This document shows positions 26,433 to 37,375 of a DNA stretch of 64,000 nt, one piece after another. Within the stretch, counting starts at the first letter, position 1. Each line of letters begins with the position of its first letter. The DNA is taken from NCBI RefSeq assembly GCF_003336805.1, contig NZ_QFWJ01000006.1, forward strand, positions 92,197 through 156,196, in the 5' to 3' direction. The position numbers and the translations under genes were made by a program. The notes under the pieces are model-generated. The model was not told the DNA's origin and ran no database searches. It saw nothing but the letters and a program-made list of their open reading frames with translations. This stretch comes from Marinospirillum perlucidum. Its GTDB lineage: Bacteria > Pseudomonadota > Gammaproteobacteria > Pseudomonadales > Halomonadaceae.

Positions 26433-27791
26433 TTACTGGTTGGCCAACAAGCTGTCGAGCTCGTCTTCATCCAGTTTTTGCCGATCCAGCTTTAAATAGC
26501 CTGTGGCTTCTTCAGCCAGAAAAACCACTTCTTCAACACCTTCCAGCTGTTCCAGCCGCGCCTGGAAGGCCTGCAATTCTTCGCCGCTGACGACCGGCAG
26601 ATGAAAAATTCTGCTGGAAAGATGACGCGGCTGCTGAAAACCCAGCAAACCCAAAAGCCATAGCAAACAAGCCAGGGCCGCTGCTGCCAGCAGGTAGTTG
26701 GCTCCCCAGGTATCCAGCACCCAACCCCCGGCCAGCCCCCCTACAAAGGCCCCCAAAAATTGGGAGGTGGAGTAAACCCCCATGGCAGTTCCCTTGGCCA
26801 CGACCGGCGCCTGCTTACTGATCAGTGAAGGCAAGCTGGCTTCCAGCAGGTTAAACCCGATAAAAAAGACCCAGAGACCGGCCAGTAGCAACCAGCCACC
26901 CAGCAACAAGATTAGCAAGCCGGCAGCCAGAAGGACAAACCCGGTCAGGAGTAGCAACTTCATTTTATGCTGCTTCTCCCCGATCACGATCAGGGGGACC
27001 ATGGCGACAAAACCCAGCAACATCGATACCAGGTAGATGATACCGTGCTCAGTCAGGGTCCAGCCCGCTTCCTGCAACAAGCCGGGCACGGCTACAAAAA
27101 TAGCCGTCAATAAAAGATGCAGCAGGAAAATACTCAAGTCCAGACGCAACAATTGCGGTTGAGTCACCACAGCTTTTAATTGGCCCGGATCGATTCCGGC
27201 ATCCAGGTGACGGCGGAGTTTAACCGGCGAAGGCACCCAGCGCCAGAGCACCAGCATACCCAAGAGGCTCAGCACGGCTGTCAGCCAGAAAAGACCCGAG
27301 AGACCAAACCAGCCAGCCAGCCAAGGGCCCAGCGCCATGGCAGCAATAAAAGCCAGACCGATACTTATGCCCACACTGGCCATGGCTTGAGTACGCTTTT
27401 CATCCCGAGTCAAATCAGCCAGTAGCGCCATGATCACACTAGCGATGGCTCCCATCCCCTGCAGCGCCCGCCCCAGAATAACCCAGCCCAGACTCTCGGC
27501 CTGGGCTGCCACCAGACTACCCAGAATAAAGAGAAGTAGCCCGAGATAAATCATGGGCTTGCGCCCGAAACGATCGGATAGCCAGCCAAAAGGCAACTGC
27601 AACAGGGCCTGGGTGAAGCCATAGATCCCGACTGCCAGGCCGATGGCCAGGGGGGTCGCCCCTTCGAAATCCACCAACAACAGAGGCATGACGGGCAGAA
27701 CCATAAACAGCCCCAGCATGCGCAGTCCATAAAGACCGGCCAGGCCGCTTACTGCCCTGATTTCCAGGGATGACAGGGTATTGCTGGACAT
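26433..27791 (-). CDS. MFS transporter, YajR-like, with C-terminal YAM domain
   Basis: A 452-residue major facilitator with twelve predicted membrane helices and motif A GWLSDRFGRKPMIY between helices 2 and 3. After helix 12 comes a soluble tail of about 65 residues (LPVVSGEELQAFQARLEQLE, then VVFLAEEATGYLKLD) matching the small ferredoxin-like YAM domain of E. coli YajR. Substrate unknown; the family is often annotated as drug efflux, without proof for this group. It occurs between uvrA and ssb in many gammaproteobacteria. Start ATG 27791. Confidence 0.88.
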   Translation of the reverse strand: MSSNTLSSLEIRAVSGLAGLYGLRMLGLFMVLPVMPLLLVDFEGATPLAIGLAVGIYGFTQALLQLPFGWLSDRFGRKPMIYLGLLLFILGSLVAAQAESLGWVILGRALQGMGAIASVIMALLADLTRDEKRTQAMASVGISIGLAFIAAMALGPWLAGWFGLSGLFWLTAVLSLLGMLVLWRWVPSPVKLRRHLDAGIDPGQLKAVVTQPQLLRLDLSIFLLHLLLTAIFVAVPGLLQEAGWTLTEHGIIYLVSMLLGFVAMVPLIVIGEKQHKMKLLLLTGFVLLAAGLLILLLGGWLLLAGLWVFFIGFNLLEASLPSLISKQAPVVAKGTAMGVYSTSQFLGAFVGGLAGGWVLDTWGANYLLAAAALACLLWLLGLLGFQQPRHLSSRIFHLPVVSGEELQAFQARLEQLEGVEEVVFLAEEATGYLKLDRQKLDEDELDSLLANQ

Positions 27792-27897
27792 AGTGCTTCC
27801 GTTTGCAGAAAACCCGCTATTCTACCCTTCTGCAAGACGACTCACCAGCACCCCAACCTTTCTGATCCGGCTACAGACACAGACCTGTATAAAAACC

Positions 27898-27903
27898 TAT
27901 AAT
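27898..27903 (+). promoter_or_regulatory. Probable -10 element of uvrA
   Basis: TATAAT, 30 bases before the uvrA start. No good -35 box is seen 17 bases upstream, and no clear LexA box (CTGT-N8-ACAG) is present; CTGTATAAAAACCTAT at 27885-27900 has only the left half. Confidence 0.5.
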
Positions 27904-27933
27904 AGTCGGTCGCATTAACGAGGAGGTGGCAAG

Positions 27934-30759
27934 GTGGCTCTGGACCGAATAAGTGTACGTGGGGCAAGAACCCACAACCTGAAGAATGTCTCCCTGGAGA
28001 TTCCGCGCGACCAGTTGGTAGTGATTACCGGCTTATCCGGCTCGGGCAAATCCTCACTGGCTTTTGATACTCTCTATGCTGAAGGCCAGCGGCGCTACGT
28101 TGAATCCCTGTCGGCCTATGCCCGCCAGTTTTTATCCATGATGGAAAAGCCGGATGTTGACCACATCGAAGGGCTGTCCCCGGCCATCTCCATTGAACAG
28201 AAATCCACCTCCCATAACCCCCGCTCCACTGTGGGCACGATTACCGAAATCTATGATTACCTGCGCCTGCTGTATGCGCGCACCGGGATTCCCCGCTGTC
28301 CTGAACACCAGCAACCGCTGGTGGCCAAGACTGTCTCGGAAATGGTGGATGAAGTTCTTAATCTGCCCGAGGAGTCGCGCATTCTGATCCTCGCCCCGGT
28401 GATTCAGGATCGCAAGGGTGAACACCTGAACCTCTTGGCTGACCTCAAAGCCCAGGGCTTTATTCGCGCCCGTATTGATGGTGAAGTCGTCGAGCTGGAT
28501 GAAGCTCCTGCGCTGGATAAAAAACGCAAGCACAGCATCGAAGTCGTGGTGGATCGCCTCAAGGTGCGTGAAGACCAGCAGCTACGTCTGGCTGAGTCTT
28601 TTGAAACCGCCCTGGCCCTTTCCGATGGACTGGCGGTGGTCAGCTTCATGCGTGGCGAGCAGGAGGATCTGCTCTTTTCCGCCAACTATGCCTGCTCGCA
28701 TTGTGGCTATGCCCTGCCCGAACTGGAACCACGGATTTTCTCCTTCAACAATCCGGCCGGTGCCTGCCCTACCTGTGATGGCCTGGGCCACAAGGCTTTT
28801 TTTGATGAACAAAAACTGATCGTGTCGCCGGAACTATCATTGGCCGAGGGCGTGATCAAGGGGTGGGACAGACGCAACATCTATTATTTCGGGCTGCTAA
28901 AACACCTGGCCCAGCACTATGATTTTGCCCTGGAAACCCCCTGGAAGGAGCTGCCACGTAAAATCCAGAAGATATTGCTGGAAGGCAGCGGCAAGGAAGA
29001 GATCGATTTCAGTTACACCAGTGACCGCGGACGCAAGGTGGTCAAGGCGCATCCTTTCGAGGGTGTCCTGCCCAATCTGGAAAGGCGCTATCGGGAAACG
29101 GAATCCCAGAACCTGCGCGAAGAACTGGCCAAGCTACTGACCACCCATGCCTGCCCCAGCTGTCATGGCAGCCGTCTGCGTGAAGCCTCACGCAATGTGT
29201 TTGTGGGGGACGTCAATCTGCCCGAGGTCGTCAGAATGCCCCTGGGCGAAGCCAGTGATTACTTCGGCAACCTGAAGCTGGAGGGTCAACGCGGTGAGAT
29301 TGCCGGGCGCATCCTCGTGGAAATCGTTGAGCGGCTGAATTTTCTGGTCAATGTCGGCCTGGATTACCTTTCCCTGGAGCGCAGTGCCGAAACCCTGTCC
29401 GGCGGGGAAGCGCAACGCATTCGTCTAGCCAGTCAGATCGGTGCGGGTCTGGTTGGTGTCATGTACATTCTTGACGAACCCTCCATCGGTCTGCATCAGC
29501 GTGACAACGAGCGACTTCTCAATACACTCACGCGGCTGAGAGACCTGGGCAATACCGTCCTGGTGGTGGAACATGATGAAGATGCCATCCGTCAGGCCGA
29601 TCATCTAATCGATATCGGTCCCGGCGCTGGTGTCCATGGTGGGCAGATCGTGGCCCAGGGTACGCCGCAGGAGGTCATGCAGGCAGAAGGCTCGATAACC
29701 GCTGATTACCTGACCGGGCGCAAGAAAATTGAAGTACCCCAGGTACGCCATCTTCCCGAGGAAGGCCAGTCCTTGCGAATCCAGGGAGCTGCAGGCAACA
29801 ATCTGAAGGACCTGGATGTCAGCATCCCTTTGGGCATTATGACCTGCGTAACCGGGGTCTCCGGCTCGGGTAAATCCACCCTGATCAATGCCACCCTCTA
29901 TCCTCACGCAGCCCATGAACTCAATGGCAACAAAAGCCTGAGTCCCCACCCATTCAAGGCAATTCAGGGGATGGATCTTCTGGATAAGGTGATCGATATC
30001 GATCAAAGCCCCATCGGTCGCACACCAAGATCCAATCCGGCTACCTACACCGGCATCTTTACACCCATCCGCGAGCTTTTTGCCGGAACCCAGGAGGCCC
30101 GCTCACGCGGTTACAAGCCGGGACGCTTCAGCTTTAACGTCAAGGGTGGGCGCTGCGAAGCCTGCCAGGGCGATGGCCTGATCAAGGTGGAGATGCACTT
30201 CCTGCCCGATATCTATGTCCCCTGCGATGTCTGCAAGGGCAAGCGCTATAACCGGGAAACCCTGGAAATACGCTATAAGGGCAAAAGCATCCATGAAGTA
30301 CTGGAAATGACCATCGAAGAAGCCCGAGAGTTCTTCACGGCCATTCCGGCAGTCGCGCGGCGTCTACAAACCCTGATGGATGTCGGGCTATCCTACATAC
30401 GCCTGGGACAGAGTGCGACCACTCTTTCAGGTGGTGAAGCACAGCGCGTTAAACTGGCAAGAGAGCTGGCAAGGCGCGATACCGGCAAAACGCTTTATAT
30501 CCTCGATGAACCCACGACCGGCCTGCATTTTGAAGACATCAAACAGCTCTTGGCTGTGCTCCATCGCCTGCGTGACCAAGGCAATACCCTGGTGGTTATT
30601 GAACATAATCTGGATGTCATCAAGACAGCAGACTGGATTATCGATATGGGACCGGAAGGCGGCAAAGGCGGCGGTCAGGTGATTGCCGAGGGAACCCCGG
30701 AGCAAGTGGCTAGCATTGAGGCTTCGCATACGGGGCGCTTTCTGGCGAGGATGCTGTAA
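27934..30759 (+). CDS. uvrA: Excinuclease ABC subunit A
   Basis: A 941-residue DNA-damage sensor ATPase that loads UvrB in nucleotide excision repair. Two ABC modules are seen: Walker [21 protein letters not shown] near 31 and [15 protein letters not shown] near 640; two signature motifs LSGGEAQRI and LSGGEAQRV; Walker [13 protein letters not shown]. Zinc fingers: [10 protein letters not shown] with CPTCDGLG, and CEACQGDG with [10 protein letters not shown]. The start is a GTG at 27934, fixed by an AGGAGGTG ribosome site. The length is typical. It ends at a terminator shared with the convergent ribosomal protein operon. Confidence 0.98.
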   Translation: MALDRISVRGARTHNLKNVSLEIPRDQLVVITGLSGSGKSSLAFDTLYAEGQRRYVESLSAYARQFLSMMEKPDVDHIEGLSPAISIEQKSTSHNPRSTVGTITEIYDYLRLLYARTGIPRCPEHQQPLVAKTVSEMVDEVLNLPEESRILILAPVIQDRKGEHLNLLADLKAQGFIRARIDGEVVELDEAPALDKKRKHSIEVVVDRLKVREDQQLRLAESFETALALSDGLAVVSFMRGEQEDLLFSANYACSHCGYALPELEPRIFSFNNPAGACPTCDGLGHKAFFDEQKLIVSPELSLAEGVIKGWDRRNIYYFGLLKHLAQHYDFALETPWKELPRKIQKILLEGSGKEEIDFSYTSDRGRKVVKAHPFEGVLPNLERRYRETESQNLREELAKLLTTHACPSCHGSRLREASRNVFVGDVNLPEVVRMPLGEASDYFGNLKLEGQRGEIAGRILVEIVERLNFLVNVGLDYLSLERSAETLSGGEAQRIRLASQIGAGLVGVMYILDEPSIGLHQRDNERLLNTLTRLRDLGNTVLVVEHDEDAIRQADHLIDIGPGAGVHGGQIVAQGTPQEVMQAEGSITADYLTGRKKIEVPQVRHLPEEGQSLRIQGAAGNNLKDLDVSIPLGIMTCVTGVSGSGKSTLINATLYPHAAHELNGNKSLSPHPFKAIQGMDLLDKVIDIDQSPIGRTPRSNPATYTGIFTPIRELFAGTQEARSRGYKPGRFSFNVKGGRCEACQGDGLIKVEMHFLPDIYVPCDVCKGKRYNRETLEIRYKGKSIHEVLEMTIEEAREFFTAIPAVARRLQTLMDVGLSYIRLGQSATTLSGGEAQRVKLARELARRDTGKTLYILDEPTTGLHFEDIKQLLAVLHRLRDQGNTLVVIEHNLDVIKTADWIIDMGPEGGKGGGQVIAEGTPEQVASIEASHTGRFLARML

Positions 30760-30775
30760 AGCCGAAAAGCAGGCA

Positions 30776-30808
30776 TAAAAAAACCGGCCAACAGGCCGGT
30801 TTTTTTTA
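30776..30808. terminator. Bidirectional terminator between uvrA and rplQ
   Basis: Stem aaccggcc / ggccggtt with loop aaca, flanked by an A run on the left and a T run on the right, so it can stop transcripts from uvrA (plus) and from the alpha operon (minus). Confidence 0.93.
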
Positions 30809-30822
30809 TACTGGAAAGTTGC

Positions 30823-31203
30823 TTATTCAGCATCTTCCTCAGCAACAGGACGGTCAACCAGTTCCACATAGGCCATGGGAGCCTGGTCGCCTGTACGCAT
30901 GCCACACTTGAGGATGCGTACATAACCGCCTGGACGTTCAGCATAACGCTTGCCCAGTTCAGAGAAAAGCTTACCAACGGCAGCTTTAGAACCGGTACGA
31001 GCCATTGCCAAACGACGGTTAGCGACGTTATCTACCTTAGCCAGGGTAATCAGAGGCTCAACGACACGGCGCAGCTCTTTTGCCTTGGGCAGGGTAGTTT
31101 TGATGACTTCATGTTCAACCAACGAAACGCTCATGTTTTTAAACATGGACTTACGGTGGCTGCTGTTTCTGTTGAGTTTACGACCACTCTTACGATGACG
31201 CAT
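30823..31203 (-). CDS. rplQ: Ribosomal protein L17
   Basis: A 126-residue 50S subunit protein that begins with the hallmark [18 protein letters not shown] and continues into [13 protein letters not shown]. It lies near the exit-tunnel side of the large subunit. It is the last gene of the alpha operon, 42 bases after rpoA, the standard bacterial order. The C-terminal tail is acidic (EEDAE). ATG 31203. Confidence 0.98.
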   Translation of the reverse strand: MRHRKSGRKLNRNSSHRKSMFKNMSVSLVEHEVIKTTLPKAKELRRVVEPLITLAKVDNVANRRLAMARTGSKAAVGKLFSELGKRYAERPGGYVRILKCGMRTGDQAPMAYVELVDRPVAEEDAE

Positions 31204-31245
31204 TGTCGTTTATCCTTTCCAAACCTTGAGACTTGAAATGACGTT

Positions 31246-32247
31246 TTAGGCGCTGGCCTTATCGTCGTTCTTCAAACTGGCGGGTGGCCAGTTTTCTAAC
31301 CGCATACCCAGAGACAAGGCTCGGGCGGCGAGAACGTCCTTGATTTCGGTCAGGGACTTTTTACCCAGATTAGGTGTCTTGAGCAGCTCGACTTCAGTGC
31401 GCTGGATCAGATCACCAATGTAGTAAATGTTCTCGGCCTTGAGGCAGTTGGCAGAACGCACAGTCAGTTCAAGGTCGTCTACCGGGCGAAGAAGTACTGG
31501 ATCGATTTGATCTTCCTCTTCTTCGGGCTCTTGTTGCTTGTCTGTTTCCAGATCAACGAAGGCAGCCAGCTGCTCCTGGAGAATAGTCGCTGAACGACGA
31601 ATGGACTCTTCAGGGTCCAGAGTGCCGTCAGTTTCCAGTTCAAGAACCAGCTTATCAAGGTCAGTACGCTGTTCAACACGTGCTGCTTCAACAGCATAGG
31701 CAACACGAAGAACGGGGCTGAAAGTGGCATCCAGAGCCAGACGACCGATGGGGCGGCTTTCATCATCATCCGCGACCCGGGCATCTGCTGGAACATAACC
31801 GCGTCCTTTTTGAACACGCAGTTGCATTTTCAGTTCAGCCCCTTCGTTGACGTGGGCGATAACCAAATCAGGATTAACGATCTCGAGATCGTGATCACCC
31901 TGGATATCACCCGCCGTTACAGGACCAGGACCTTGTTTTGTCAGCGTCAATACAGCTTCGTCACGGTTAAAGAGCTTAACCGCTACCTGTTTCAGGTTGA
32001 GCAGGATCTCGATTACATCTTCCTGCACACCTTCCAGGGCGCTGTACTCATGCTCGACGCCTTCGATCTCCGCTTCGACTATGGCACAGCCGGGCATGGA
32101 GGAAAGCAGGATACGACGCAGAGCATTCCCCAGGGTATGGCCGAAACCACGCTCGAAAGGTTCGAGAATGATTTTTGCTCGGGTCGGACTCAGGGTCTCG
32201 ACTTTGATATCTCTTGGGCGAAGAAACTCTGTCACTGAACGCTGCAT
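31246..32247 (-). CDS. rpoA: RNA polymerase alpha subunit
   Basis: A 333-residue subunit (E. coli 329) that dimerises to start polymerase assembly. The N-terminal domain is seen in [22 protein letters not shown] linker with an acidic [10 protein letters not shown] stretch follows, then the C-terminal domain ([36 protein letters not shown]) that binds UP-element DNA and activators such as CRP. It lies between rpsD and rplQ in the alpha operon, so polymerase and ribosome supply are co-transcribed. Confidence 0.99.
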   Translation of the reverse strand: MQRSVTEFLRPRDIKVETLSPTRAKIILEPFERGFGHTLGNALRRILLSSMPGCAIVEAEIEGVEHEYSALEGVQEDVIEILLNLKQVAVKLFNRDEAVLTLTKQGPGPVTAGDIQGDHDLEIVNPDLVIAHVNEGAELKMQLRVQKGRGYVPADARVADDDESRPIGRLALDATFSPVLRVAYAVEAARVEQRTDLDKLVLELETDGTLDPEESIRRSATILQEQLAAFVDLETDKQQEPEEEEDQIDPVLLRPVDDLELTVRSANCLKAENIYYIGDLIQRTEVELLKTPNLGKKSLTEIKDVLAARALSLGMRLENWPPASLKNDDKASA

Positions 32248-32285
32248 ATGAACACCTGTTTGGCTGCCAGACGGTTACCCCAAGA

Positions 32286-32906
32286 TTACTTGGAGTAAAG
32301 CTCGACGATGAGGTTTTCGTTGATTTCAGCTGAAAGGTCGGTGCGCTCAGGCACAGACTTATAAGTTGCTTCCAGCTTGTTGCCATCAACCTCGACCCAG
32401 GAAACGTCAGAGCGCTGAGAAGCCAGTTGCAGAGCGTTCTTGATACGCAGCTGCTGTTTGGCCTTTTCACGCACGGCAACGACATCACCGGGCTGAACCT
32501 GGTAAGACGCAACATTAACGGTCTTACCATTAACTGTCAGGGCCTTGTGGCTGACCAGCTGGCGTGCTTCTGCACGAGTGGAGCCAAAGCCCATGCGGTA
32601 AACCACGTTATCCAGACGTGATTCCAGCAGCTGCAGCAGGTTTTCACCTGTTGCGCCCTTCATGCGGGCAGCTGCTTTGTAATAATTACGGAATTGCTTT
32701 TCCAGAACACCGTACATACGACGGACTTTCTGTTTCTCGCGAAGTTGCAGACCATAGTCTGAAAGGCGCGAACGACGCTGACCGTGCTGACCGGGAACTG
32801 CTTCTGATTTACACTTCTTCTCAAAAGGAGTTACACCGCTCTTCAGCAGCAGATCAGTACCCTCACGGCGTGAGAGCTTACACTTGGGACCTAAGTAACG
32901 TGCCAT
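32286..32906 (-). CDS. rpsD: Ribosomal protein S4
   Basis: A 206-residue 30S assembly protein that binds the 5' domain of 16S rRNA. The start [19 protein letters not shown] and the S4 RNA-binding fold ([32 protein letters not shown]) are clear. In E. coli S4 represses its own operon by binding a pseudoknot before rpsM; a structured leader exists here too (33715-33845). The N-terminal Cys ligands of zinc-type S4 are absent, as is usual in this group. Twelve bases from rpsK. Confidence 0.98.
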   Translation of the reverse strand: MARYLGPKCKLSRREGTDLLLKSGVTPFEKKCKSEAVPGQHGQRRSRLSDYGLQLREKQKVRRMYGVLEKQFRNYYKAAARMKGATGENLLQLLESRLDNVVYRMGFGSTRAEARQLVSHKALTVNGKTVNVASYQVQPGDVVAVREKAKQQLRIKNALQLASQRSDVSWVEVDGNKLEATYKSVPERTDLSAEINENLIVELYSK

Positions 32907-32918
32907 GAATCTGCCTCC

Positions 32919-33302
32919 TTATACGCGGCGTTTCTTCGGTGGACGACAACCGTTGTGTGGAATCGGGGTCACATCGGTAATGTTGGTGACCTTGAAACCA
33001 GCAGCGTTCAGGGCGCGAACGGCAGATTCACGGCCAGGACCAGGGCCCTTAACCATAACGTCGACGTTCTTCAGACCATACTCGGCTGCCGCTGTAGCGG
33101 CACGTTCACTCGCGACTTGCGCTGCGAACGGGGTGCTCTTGCGAGAACCACGAAAACCCGAACCACCGGCAGTAGCCCAGGAAAGGGTATTGCCCTGGCG
33201 GTCAGTTATCGTAATGATGGTGTTGTTAAAAGAGGCATGGATATGGGCAACGCCATCCACCACCGTCTTTTTAACTTTTTTACGAGTACGCGGGTTAGCC
33301 AT
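32919..33302 (-). CDS. rpsK: Ribosomal protein S11
   Basis: A 127-residue protein of the 30S platform near the mRNA exit. Typical stretches: [51 protein letters not shown], and a basic end PPKKRRV. Alpha operon, 55 bases downstream of rpsM; that gap holds a perfect small hairpin (33331-33351) that may be a processing site. Confidence 0.98.
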   Translation of the reverse strand: MANPRTRKKVKKTVVDGVAHIHASFNNTIITITDRQGNTLSWATAGGSGFRGSRKSTPFAAQVASERAATAAAEYGLKNVDVMVKGPGPGRESAVRALNAAGFKVTNITDVTPIPHNGCRPPKKRRV

Positions 33303-33330
33303 AGTATCTTAATTTCCTGATTTTCGCGGG

Positions 33331-33351
33331 ACCACACCCTAACGGTGTGGT
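33331..33351 (-). other. Hairpin between rpsM and rpsK
   Basis: Seven-base stem accacac / gtgtggt in the only larger gap of the alpha operon genes rpsM-rpsK-rpsD. It lacks a T tract; possibly an RNA-processing or stabilising element. Confidence 0.45.
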
Positions 33352-33357
33352 GCCAGC

Positions 33358-33714
33358 TTATTTGCGAATAGGTTTACGCGGTCCTTTACGGGTACGCGCA
33401 TTGGTTTTAGTGCGCTGACCACGAACCGGCAGGTTGCGGCGGTGGCGAATACCACGGTTACAACCCAGATCCATCAGACGCTTGATGTTCAGCGTAGTTT
33501 CACGACGCAGGTCACCTTCAACAGTGAAAGTACCCACGGCAGTACGCAGTTTGTCCAACTCGTCAGTCGACAGGTCGGCAATTTTACGATTAGGTTCAAT
33601 ACCGGACTCAGCACAGATCTTCTGGGCACGGGTTTTACCGATACCGAAGATGTAGGTCAGGGAGATGACCGTATGTTTGTTGTCCGGAATGTTGACACCA
33701 GCAATACGTGCCAT
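33358..33714 (-). CDS. rpsM: Ribosomal protein S13
   Basis: A 118-residue protein of the 30S head that contacts the P-site tRNA with its basic tail ([15 protein letters not shown]). The helix-hairpin start [18 protein letters not shown] and [11 protein letters not shown] are typical. It is the first gene of the alpha operon proper and follows the regulatory leader. ATG 33714, with CGGAG upstream. Confidence 0.98.
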   Translation of the reverse strand: MARIAGVNIPDNKHTVISLTYIFGIGKTRAQKICAESGIEPNRKIADLSTDELDKLRTAVGTFTVEGDLRRETTLNIKRLMDLGCNRGIRHRRNLPVRGQRTKTNARTRKGPRKPIRK

Positions 33715-33845
33715 TCACTTTACTCCGATTCCAAACAGGCAAAAGCCTGTTACAGTTTTTATGTCCATAAAGGGCGCAAAAGCTTACCCCCTGATAAAAA
33801 AAATATCAAGGGGTAGGCGCAACCTTTATGGTCCTGTCCAGGGAA
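33715..33845 (-). promoter_or_regulatory. Alpha-operon leader between rpmJ and rpsM
   Basis: 131 bases with two hairpins on the minus strand. The first is an 11-base inverted repeat (taccccttgat / atcagggggta) enclosing a run of eight T at 33785-33815. The second is aacagg-c-ttttg-cctgtt at about 33739-33754, just before the S13 start. This is where S4 binds a leader pseudoknot in E. coli; the sequence differs, so the same control is inference. The first hairpin could also terminate or attenuate spc transcripts. Confidence 0.5.
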
Positions 33846-33959
33846 TTAACCCTGGCGCTGCTTGTGACGTGGCTCGATGCAGATTACACGAACAGAACCA
33901 CGACGACGAATGATCTTACAGTTACGACAGATCTTCTTAACAGATGCACGAACTTTCAT
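33846..33959 (-). CDS. rpmJ: Ribosomal protein L36 (zinc type)
   Basis: A 37-residue protein, the smallest of the 50S subunit. Sequence [20 protein letters not shown] and then [15 protein letters not shown]. Cys11, Cys14, Cys27 and His32 form the zinc-binding set, so this is the C-plus paralogue; a zinc-free spare copy, if any, is not in this window. ATG 33959 and TAA 33846-33848. Sits between secY and the alpha leader, as in E. coli. Confidence 0.96.
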   Translation of the reverse strand: MKVRASVKKICRNCKIIRRRGSVRVICIEPRHKQRQG

Positions 33960-33986
33960 CTTCTACTCCGTTCCCCTCAGCTAGGA

Positions 33987-35318
33987 TCACCGCCGGCGAC
34001 CATAACCTTTCAGGTTGGCTTTCTTAAGCAAGGACTGATTCTGGTATTGATGCGACATCAAGTGTGACTGCAGTTGTGCCATGAAATCCATTACCACGAC
34101 CACGACAATCAGCAAGGATGTGCCGCCAACGTAGAAGGGAATATCCCAGGCAACCTGCAGGAACTGAGGCATCAGGGAAACAGCCGTAATATACAGTGCC
34201 CCAAACAGGGTCAGGCGTGTTACTACCCCATCGATATATTTTGCTGTCTGTTCACCTGGACGAATACCGGGTAAAAAGGCACCTGATTTCTTCAGGTTTT
34301 CAGCAATTTCCTTGGGGTTGAACATGAGTGCTGTATAAAAGAAGCAGAAGAATACAACACTGAGTGCAAAAAGCAAGATATAGAGCGGAGCACCTGGCGA
34401 AAGGAGTTGCGCCAGATCCTGCATCAGACCCATACCTTCTGCACTACCGAACCACTGACCTAAGGAGGCAGGGAACAACAGGATACTTGAAGCAAAAATG
34501 GGCGGAATAACACCGGCCATGTTCACTTTAAGCGGGAGATGGTTAGACTGGGCGGCATACATCTGATTGCCAACCTGGCGCTTGGCGTAGTTGACTGTGA
34601 TACGGCGCTGACCACGTTCCATGAAAACAACAAACGCGATGGTTGCAATACCCAGCACACCAATGACCAGCAGAGGAATCAGATTCCAGCTGCCTTCGCT
34701 GCGTGCAATCTCCAGCGAGCTACCTATGGCACCGGGCAGACCTGCCACTATGCCAGAGAAGATCAACAGGGAAATACCGTTGCCGATACCCCTTTCAGTA
34801 ATCTGCTCACCGAGCCACATCAGGAAGACGGCACCACTAACCAAGGTCGTTACCGCGACAAAGTAAAACCCGAAGTCCGCCATGTAGACGACACCACTTT
34901 GTCCTGCCAGACCCACTGACATGCCGATTGCCTGCAGAAATGCCAGTGCCACCGTGCCATAACGGGTGTACTGGTTGATCTTGCGGCGCCCGGCCTCACC
35001 TTCTTTTTTCAAAGCTTCCAGCTTGGGTGTCACTGCTGTCAGCAATTGCATGATAATCGAGGCGGAGATATAGGGCATGATGCCCAGCGCCAGGATACTC
35101 ATGTTTTCAAGAGCACCACCCGAGAACATGTTAAACATGTCAAGAATGGTGCCCTTGTTTTGTTCGAAGATGGCAGTAAGCTGGTCAGGATTGATACCAG
35201 GAACGGGTACGTGAGCACCAATGCGATACACAATGATCGCAAGGATGACAAAACGTAAGCGGGCCCAAACTTCGCCGAGTCCGCTTTGATTACCTGGTAT
35301 GGATCCTGGTTTTGCCAT
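33987..35318 (-). CDS. secY: Protein translocase subunit SecY
   Basis: A 443-residue channel protein of the Sec translocon with ten membrane helices, partnered by SecE (encoded at 60584-60952) and SecG. Seen: [18 protein letters not shown] in helix 1, the plug region [21 protein letters not shown], and the cytoplasmic loop [19 protein letters not shown] that meets the ribosome and SecA. It ends with the basic tail [10 protein letters not shown]. Placed between rplO and rpmJ in the spc operon, coupling membrane insertion to ribosome synthesis. Confidence 0.98.
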   Translation of the reverse strand: MAKPGSIPGNQSGLGEVWARLRFVILAIIVYRIGAHVPVPGINPDQLTAIFEQNKGTILDMFNMFSGGALENMSILALGIMPYISASIIMQLLTAVTPKLEALKKEGEAGRRKINQYTRYGTVALAFLQAIGMSVGLAGQSGVVYMADFGFYFVAVTTLVSGAVFLMWLGEQITERGIGNGISLLIFSGIVAGLPGAIGSSLEIARSEGSWNLIPLLVIGVLGIATIAFVVFMERGQRRITVNYAKRQVGNQMYAAQSNHLPLKVNMAGVIPPIFASSILLFPASLGQWFGSAEGMGLMQDLAQLLSPGAPLYILLFALSVVFFCFFYTALMFNPKEIAENLKKSGAFLPGIRPGEQTAKYIDGVVTRLTLFGALYITAVSLMPQFLQVAWDIPFYVGGTSLLIVVVVVMDFMAQLQSHLMSHQYQNQSLLKKANLKGYGRRR

Positions 35319-35334
35319 TTCGTCCTCGACTTAC

Positions 35335-35769
35335 TTAGTCTTCGACTTTACCGCCAGCCGCTTCAATGGCCGCACGAGCACCCTTAGTGGTCTTGAGACC
35401 CTTAACGGTAACTGCGCGGTTGATTTCGCCGGACAGAATCACTTTAACGTACTGGATGGAGTTCTTGATCACATCAGCCGCTTTCAGTGTTTCCAGAGTG
35501 ACCTCGTCACCTTCAACCAGTCCGATTTCATGCAGACGCACTTCAGCACTCAGAGGCGCCTTGTGCGAAGTGAAACCAAACTTGGGCAGACGACGCTGCA
35601 AGGGCATTTGACCGCCTTCAAAACCCGGCTTCACAGTACCGCCGGAGCGAGACTTCAGACCCTTGTGGCCGCGACCGCCGGTTTTACCCAGGCCACTACC
35701 GATACCACGACCAACGCGGCGAGCGTCGGTCTTGGAGCCCGGTGCCGGGCTCAGATCGTTCAGATGCAT
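35335..35769 (-). CDS. rplO: Ribosomal protein L15
   Basis: A 144-residue late-assembly 50S protein. Typical Gly/Arg-rich start ([20 protein letters not shown], then [20 protein letters not shown]) and [17 protein letters not shown]. Three bases separate it from rpmD, 16 from secY. Confidence 0.98.
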   Translation of the reverse strand: MHLNDLSPAPGSKTDARRVGRGIGSGLGKTGGRGHKGLKSRSGGTVKPGFEGGQMPLQRRLPKFGFTSHKAPLSAEVRLHEIGLVEGDEVTLETLKAADVIKNSIQYVKVILSGEINRAVTVKGLKTTKGARAAIEAAGGKVED

Positions 35770-35772
35770 GAC

Positions 35773-35952
35773 TTATGCTCCTTCAACTCGCAGCAGATAG
35801 TTGACCTTATTGATCATGCCACGTACTGCGGGAGTGTCTTCCAGTTCTACCTGGTGGCCAATACGGCGCAGACCCAACCCTTTCACACAAAGCTTGTGCT
35901 TGGGCAGAATTGAAATGGGGCTGCGTACCAGAGTTACTTTAATTTTCGCCAT
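35773..35952 (-). CDS. rpmD: Ribosomal protein L30
   Basis: A 59-residue 50S protein. ATG 35952, TAA 35773-35775. The peptide [20 protein letters not shown] and then [20 protein letters not shown] is the standard L30 fold. Packed with three bases on each side between rpsE and rplO in the spc operon. Confidence 0.97.
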   Translation of the reverse strand: MAKIKVTLVRSPISILPKHKLCVKGLGLRRIGHQVELEDTPAVRGMINKVNYLLRVEGA

Positions 35953-35955
35953 GGT

Positions 35956-36456
35956 TTACCCCAGAATCTCTTCTACGGTCTTGCCGCGTTTTGCGGCTAT
36001 GTCTTCTGGCGCGCGCATAGCAGCCAGACCCTTAACCGTGGCACGTACCACGTTTACTGGATTGGTTGAACCGTAACACTTGGCCAGTACGTTGTGTACA
36101 CCAGCCAGTTCCAGTACGGCGCGCATCGCACCGCCGGCAATGATACCGGTACCTTCGGATGCAGGCTGCATGAATACTTTGGAAGCACCATGAGCTGCAC
36201 GTACAGGATACTGAAGAGTGGTACCGTCCAGCTGGACGCTTACCATGTTACGGCGAGCCTGTTCCATTGCCTTCTGGATCGCAACAGGCACTTCACGTGC
36301 CTTACCGCGACCAAAGCCAATGCGACCCTTGCCGTCGCCAACTACAGTCAAGGCGGTAAAACCGAAAATACGGCCACCCTTAACTACTTTGGCGACACGG
36401 TTAACCTGGACAAGCTTTTCTTGCAGGTCACCGGCTGTCTTATCAATATTCGCCAT
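35956..36456 (-). CDS. rpsE: Ribosomal protein S5
   Basis: A 166-residue 30S protein that helps set decoding accuracy with S4. Seen: [20 protein letters not shown] and GKGKAREVP-like [15 protein letters not shown], then [20 protein letters not shown]. The start is taken at ATG 36456, seven to eight bases after AAGGG; a GTG two codons upstream (36462) is in frame but badly spaced. Eleven bases from rplR. Confidence 0.97.
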   Translation of the reverse strand: MANIDKTAGDLQEKLVQVNRVAKVVKGGRIFGFTALTVVGDGKGRIGFGRGKAREVPVAIQKAMEQARRNMVSVQLDGTTLQYPVRAAHGASKVFMQPASEGTGIIAGGAMRAVLELAGVHNVLAKCYGSTNPVNVVRATVKGLAAMRAPEDIAAKRGKTVEEILG

Positions 36457-36467
36457 CGTCACACCCT

Positions 36468-36818
36468 TTAGAATTCCAGGCCGCCTTCACGAGCCGCATC
36501 AGCCAGGGCTTTTACGCGACCATGATATTTGAAACCACCGCGGTCAAAGGCAACAGTTTCAATACCTGCAGCTTTGGCTCTTTCGGCGATCAACTTGCCA
36601 ACCTTGGTGGCGGCTTCGATATTACCTGTCGCACCGCTGCGCAGACTGCTATCCAAAGTGGAAGCGCTGGCAAGAACCTGGCCTCCATCGGCGGAAATAA
36701 TTTGCGCATAAATGTGCCGCGGAGTGCGGTTCACGCACAGGCGAATCGCACCCAGCTCGCGAATTTTGGCGCGGGCACGGCGGGCACGACGTAAACGAGA
36801 TTCTTTCTTCGCGTTCAT
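36468..36818 (-). CDS. rplR: Ribosomal protein L18
   Basis: A 116-residue protein that binds 5S rRNA together with L5 and L25 and carries it into the central protuberance. Seen: [35 protein letters not shown], and the end [20 protein letters not shown]. spc operon, nine bases from rplF. Confidence 0.98.
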   Translation of the reverse strand: MNAKKESRLRRARRARAKIRELGAIRLCVNRTPRHIYAQIISADGGQVLASASTLDSSLRSGATGNIEAATKVGKLIAERAKAAGIETVAFDRGGFKYHGRVKALADAAREGGLEF

Positions 36819-36827
36819 AACCCTGCC

Positions 36828-37364
36828 TTACTTCTTCTTGGCTTCTTTACGACGAACCATCTCGTCGCTATAGCGGATGCCCTTGCCTTTATAAGGCTCT
36901 GGACGGCGATAACTGCGAATCTCAGCAGCACACTGGCCAAGCAATTGCTTGTCCGCACCTTTCAGTACGATTTGTGTGTTGCTGGGCGTTTCTGCAGTCA
37001 CACCGGCAGGAAGGGTATATTCCACCGGATGGGAGAAGCCCAAGGTAAGATTGATGGTTTGCCCTTTGGCTTGTGCACGATAACCCACACCATTGATTTC
37101 CAAAGACCGTGTAAAGCCAGTGGAAACGCCAGTCACCATATTGTTGACCAGTGCGCGGATTGTACCTGCATGAGCCCAGGCAGCTCGGTTGTTAGGGTTA
37201 CCAGCAGCAACCGTCACAGTTTTGTCTTCGACCTGCATTTCAACAAGCGGATGCAGATCCAGCTCAAGAGTGCCATTGGCGCCCTTGACAGTTACCTTGC
37301 GGTCATTGAGCTTCAGCTCAACGCCTGCTGGTAGTTCAATCGGTTTCTTTGCTACGCGGGACAT
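36828..37364 (-). CDS. rplF: Ribosomal protein L6
   Basis: A 178-residue 50S protein near the factor-binding site. Two related L6 folds; [20 protein letters not shown] at the start and the C-terminal signature [16 protein letters not shown]. The basic end is RRKEAKKK. spc operon. Confidence 0.98.
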   Translation of the reverse strand: MSRVAKKPIELPAGVELKLNDRKVTVKGANGTLELDLHPLVEMQVEDKTVTVAAGNPNNRAAWAHAGTIRALVNNMVTGVSTGFTRSLEINGVGYRAQAKGQTINLTLGFSHPVEYTLPAGVTAETPSNTQIVLKGADKQLLGQCAAEIRSYRRPEPYKGKGIRYSDEMVRRKEAKKK

Positions 37365-37375
37365 TATACTCTCCC

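Noticed and set aside
27885..27900. LexA (SOS) box upstream of uvrA
   Set aside because: Only the left half CTGT is present; the right half reads CTAT instead of ACAG.
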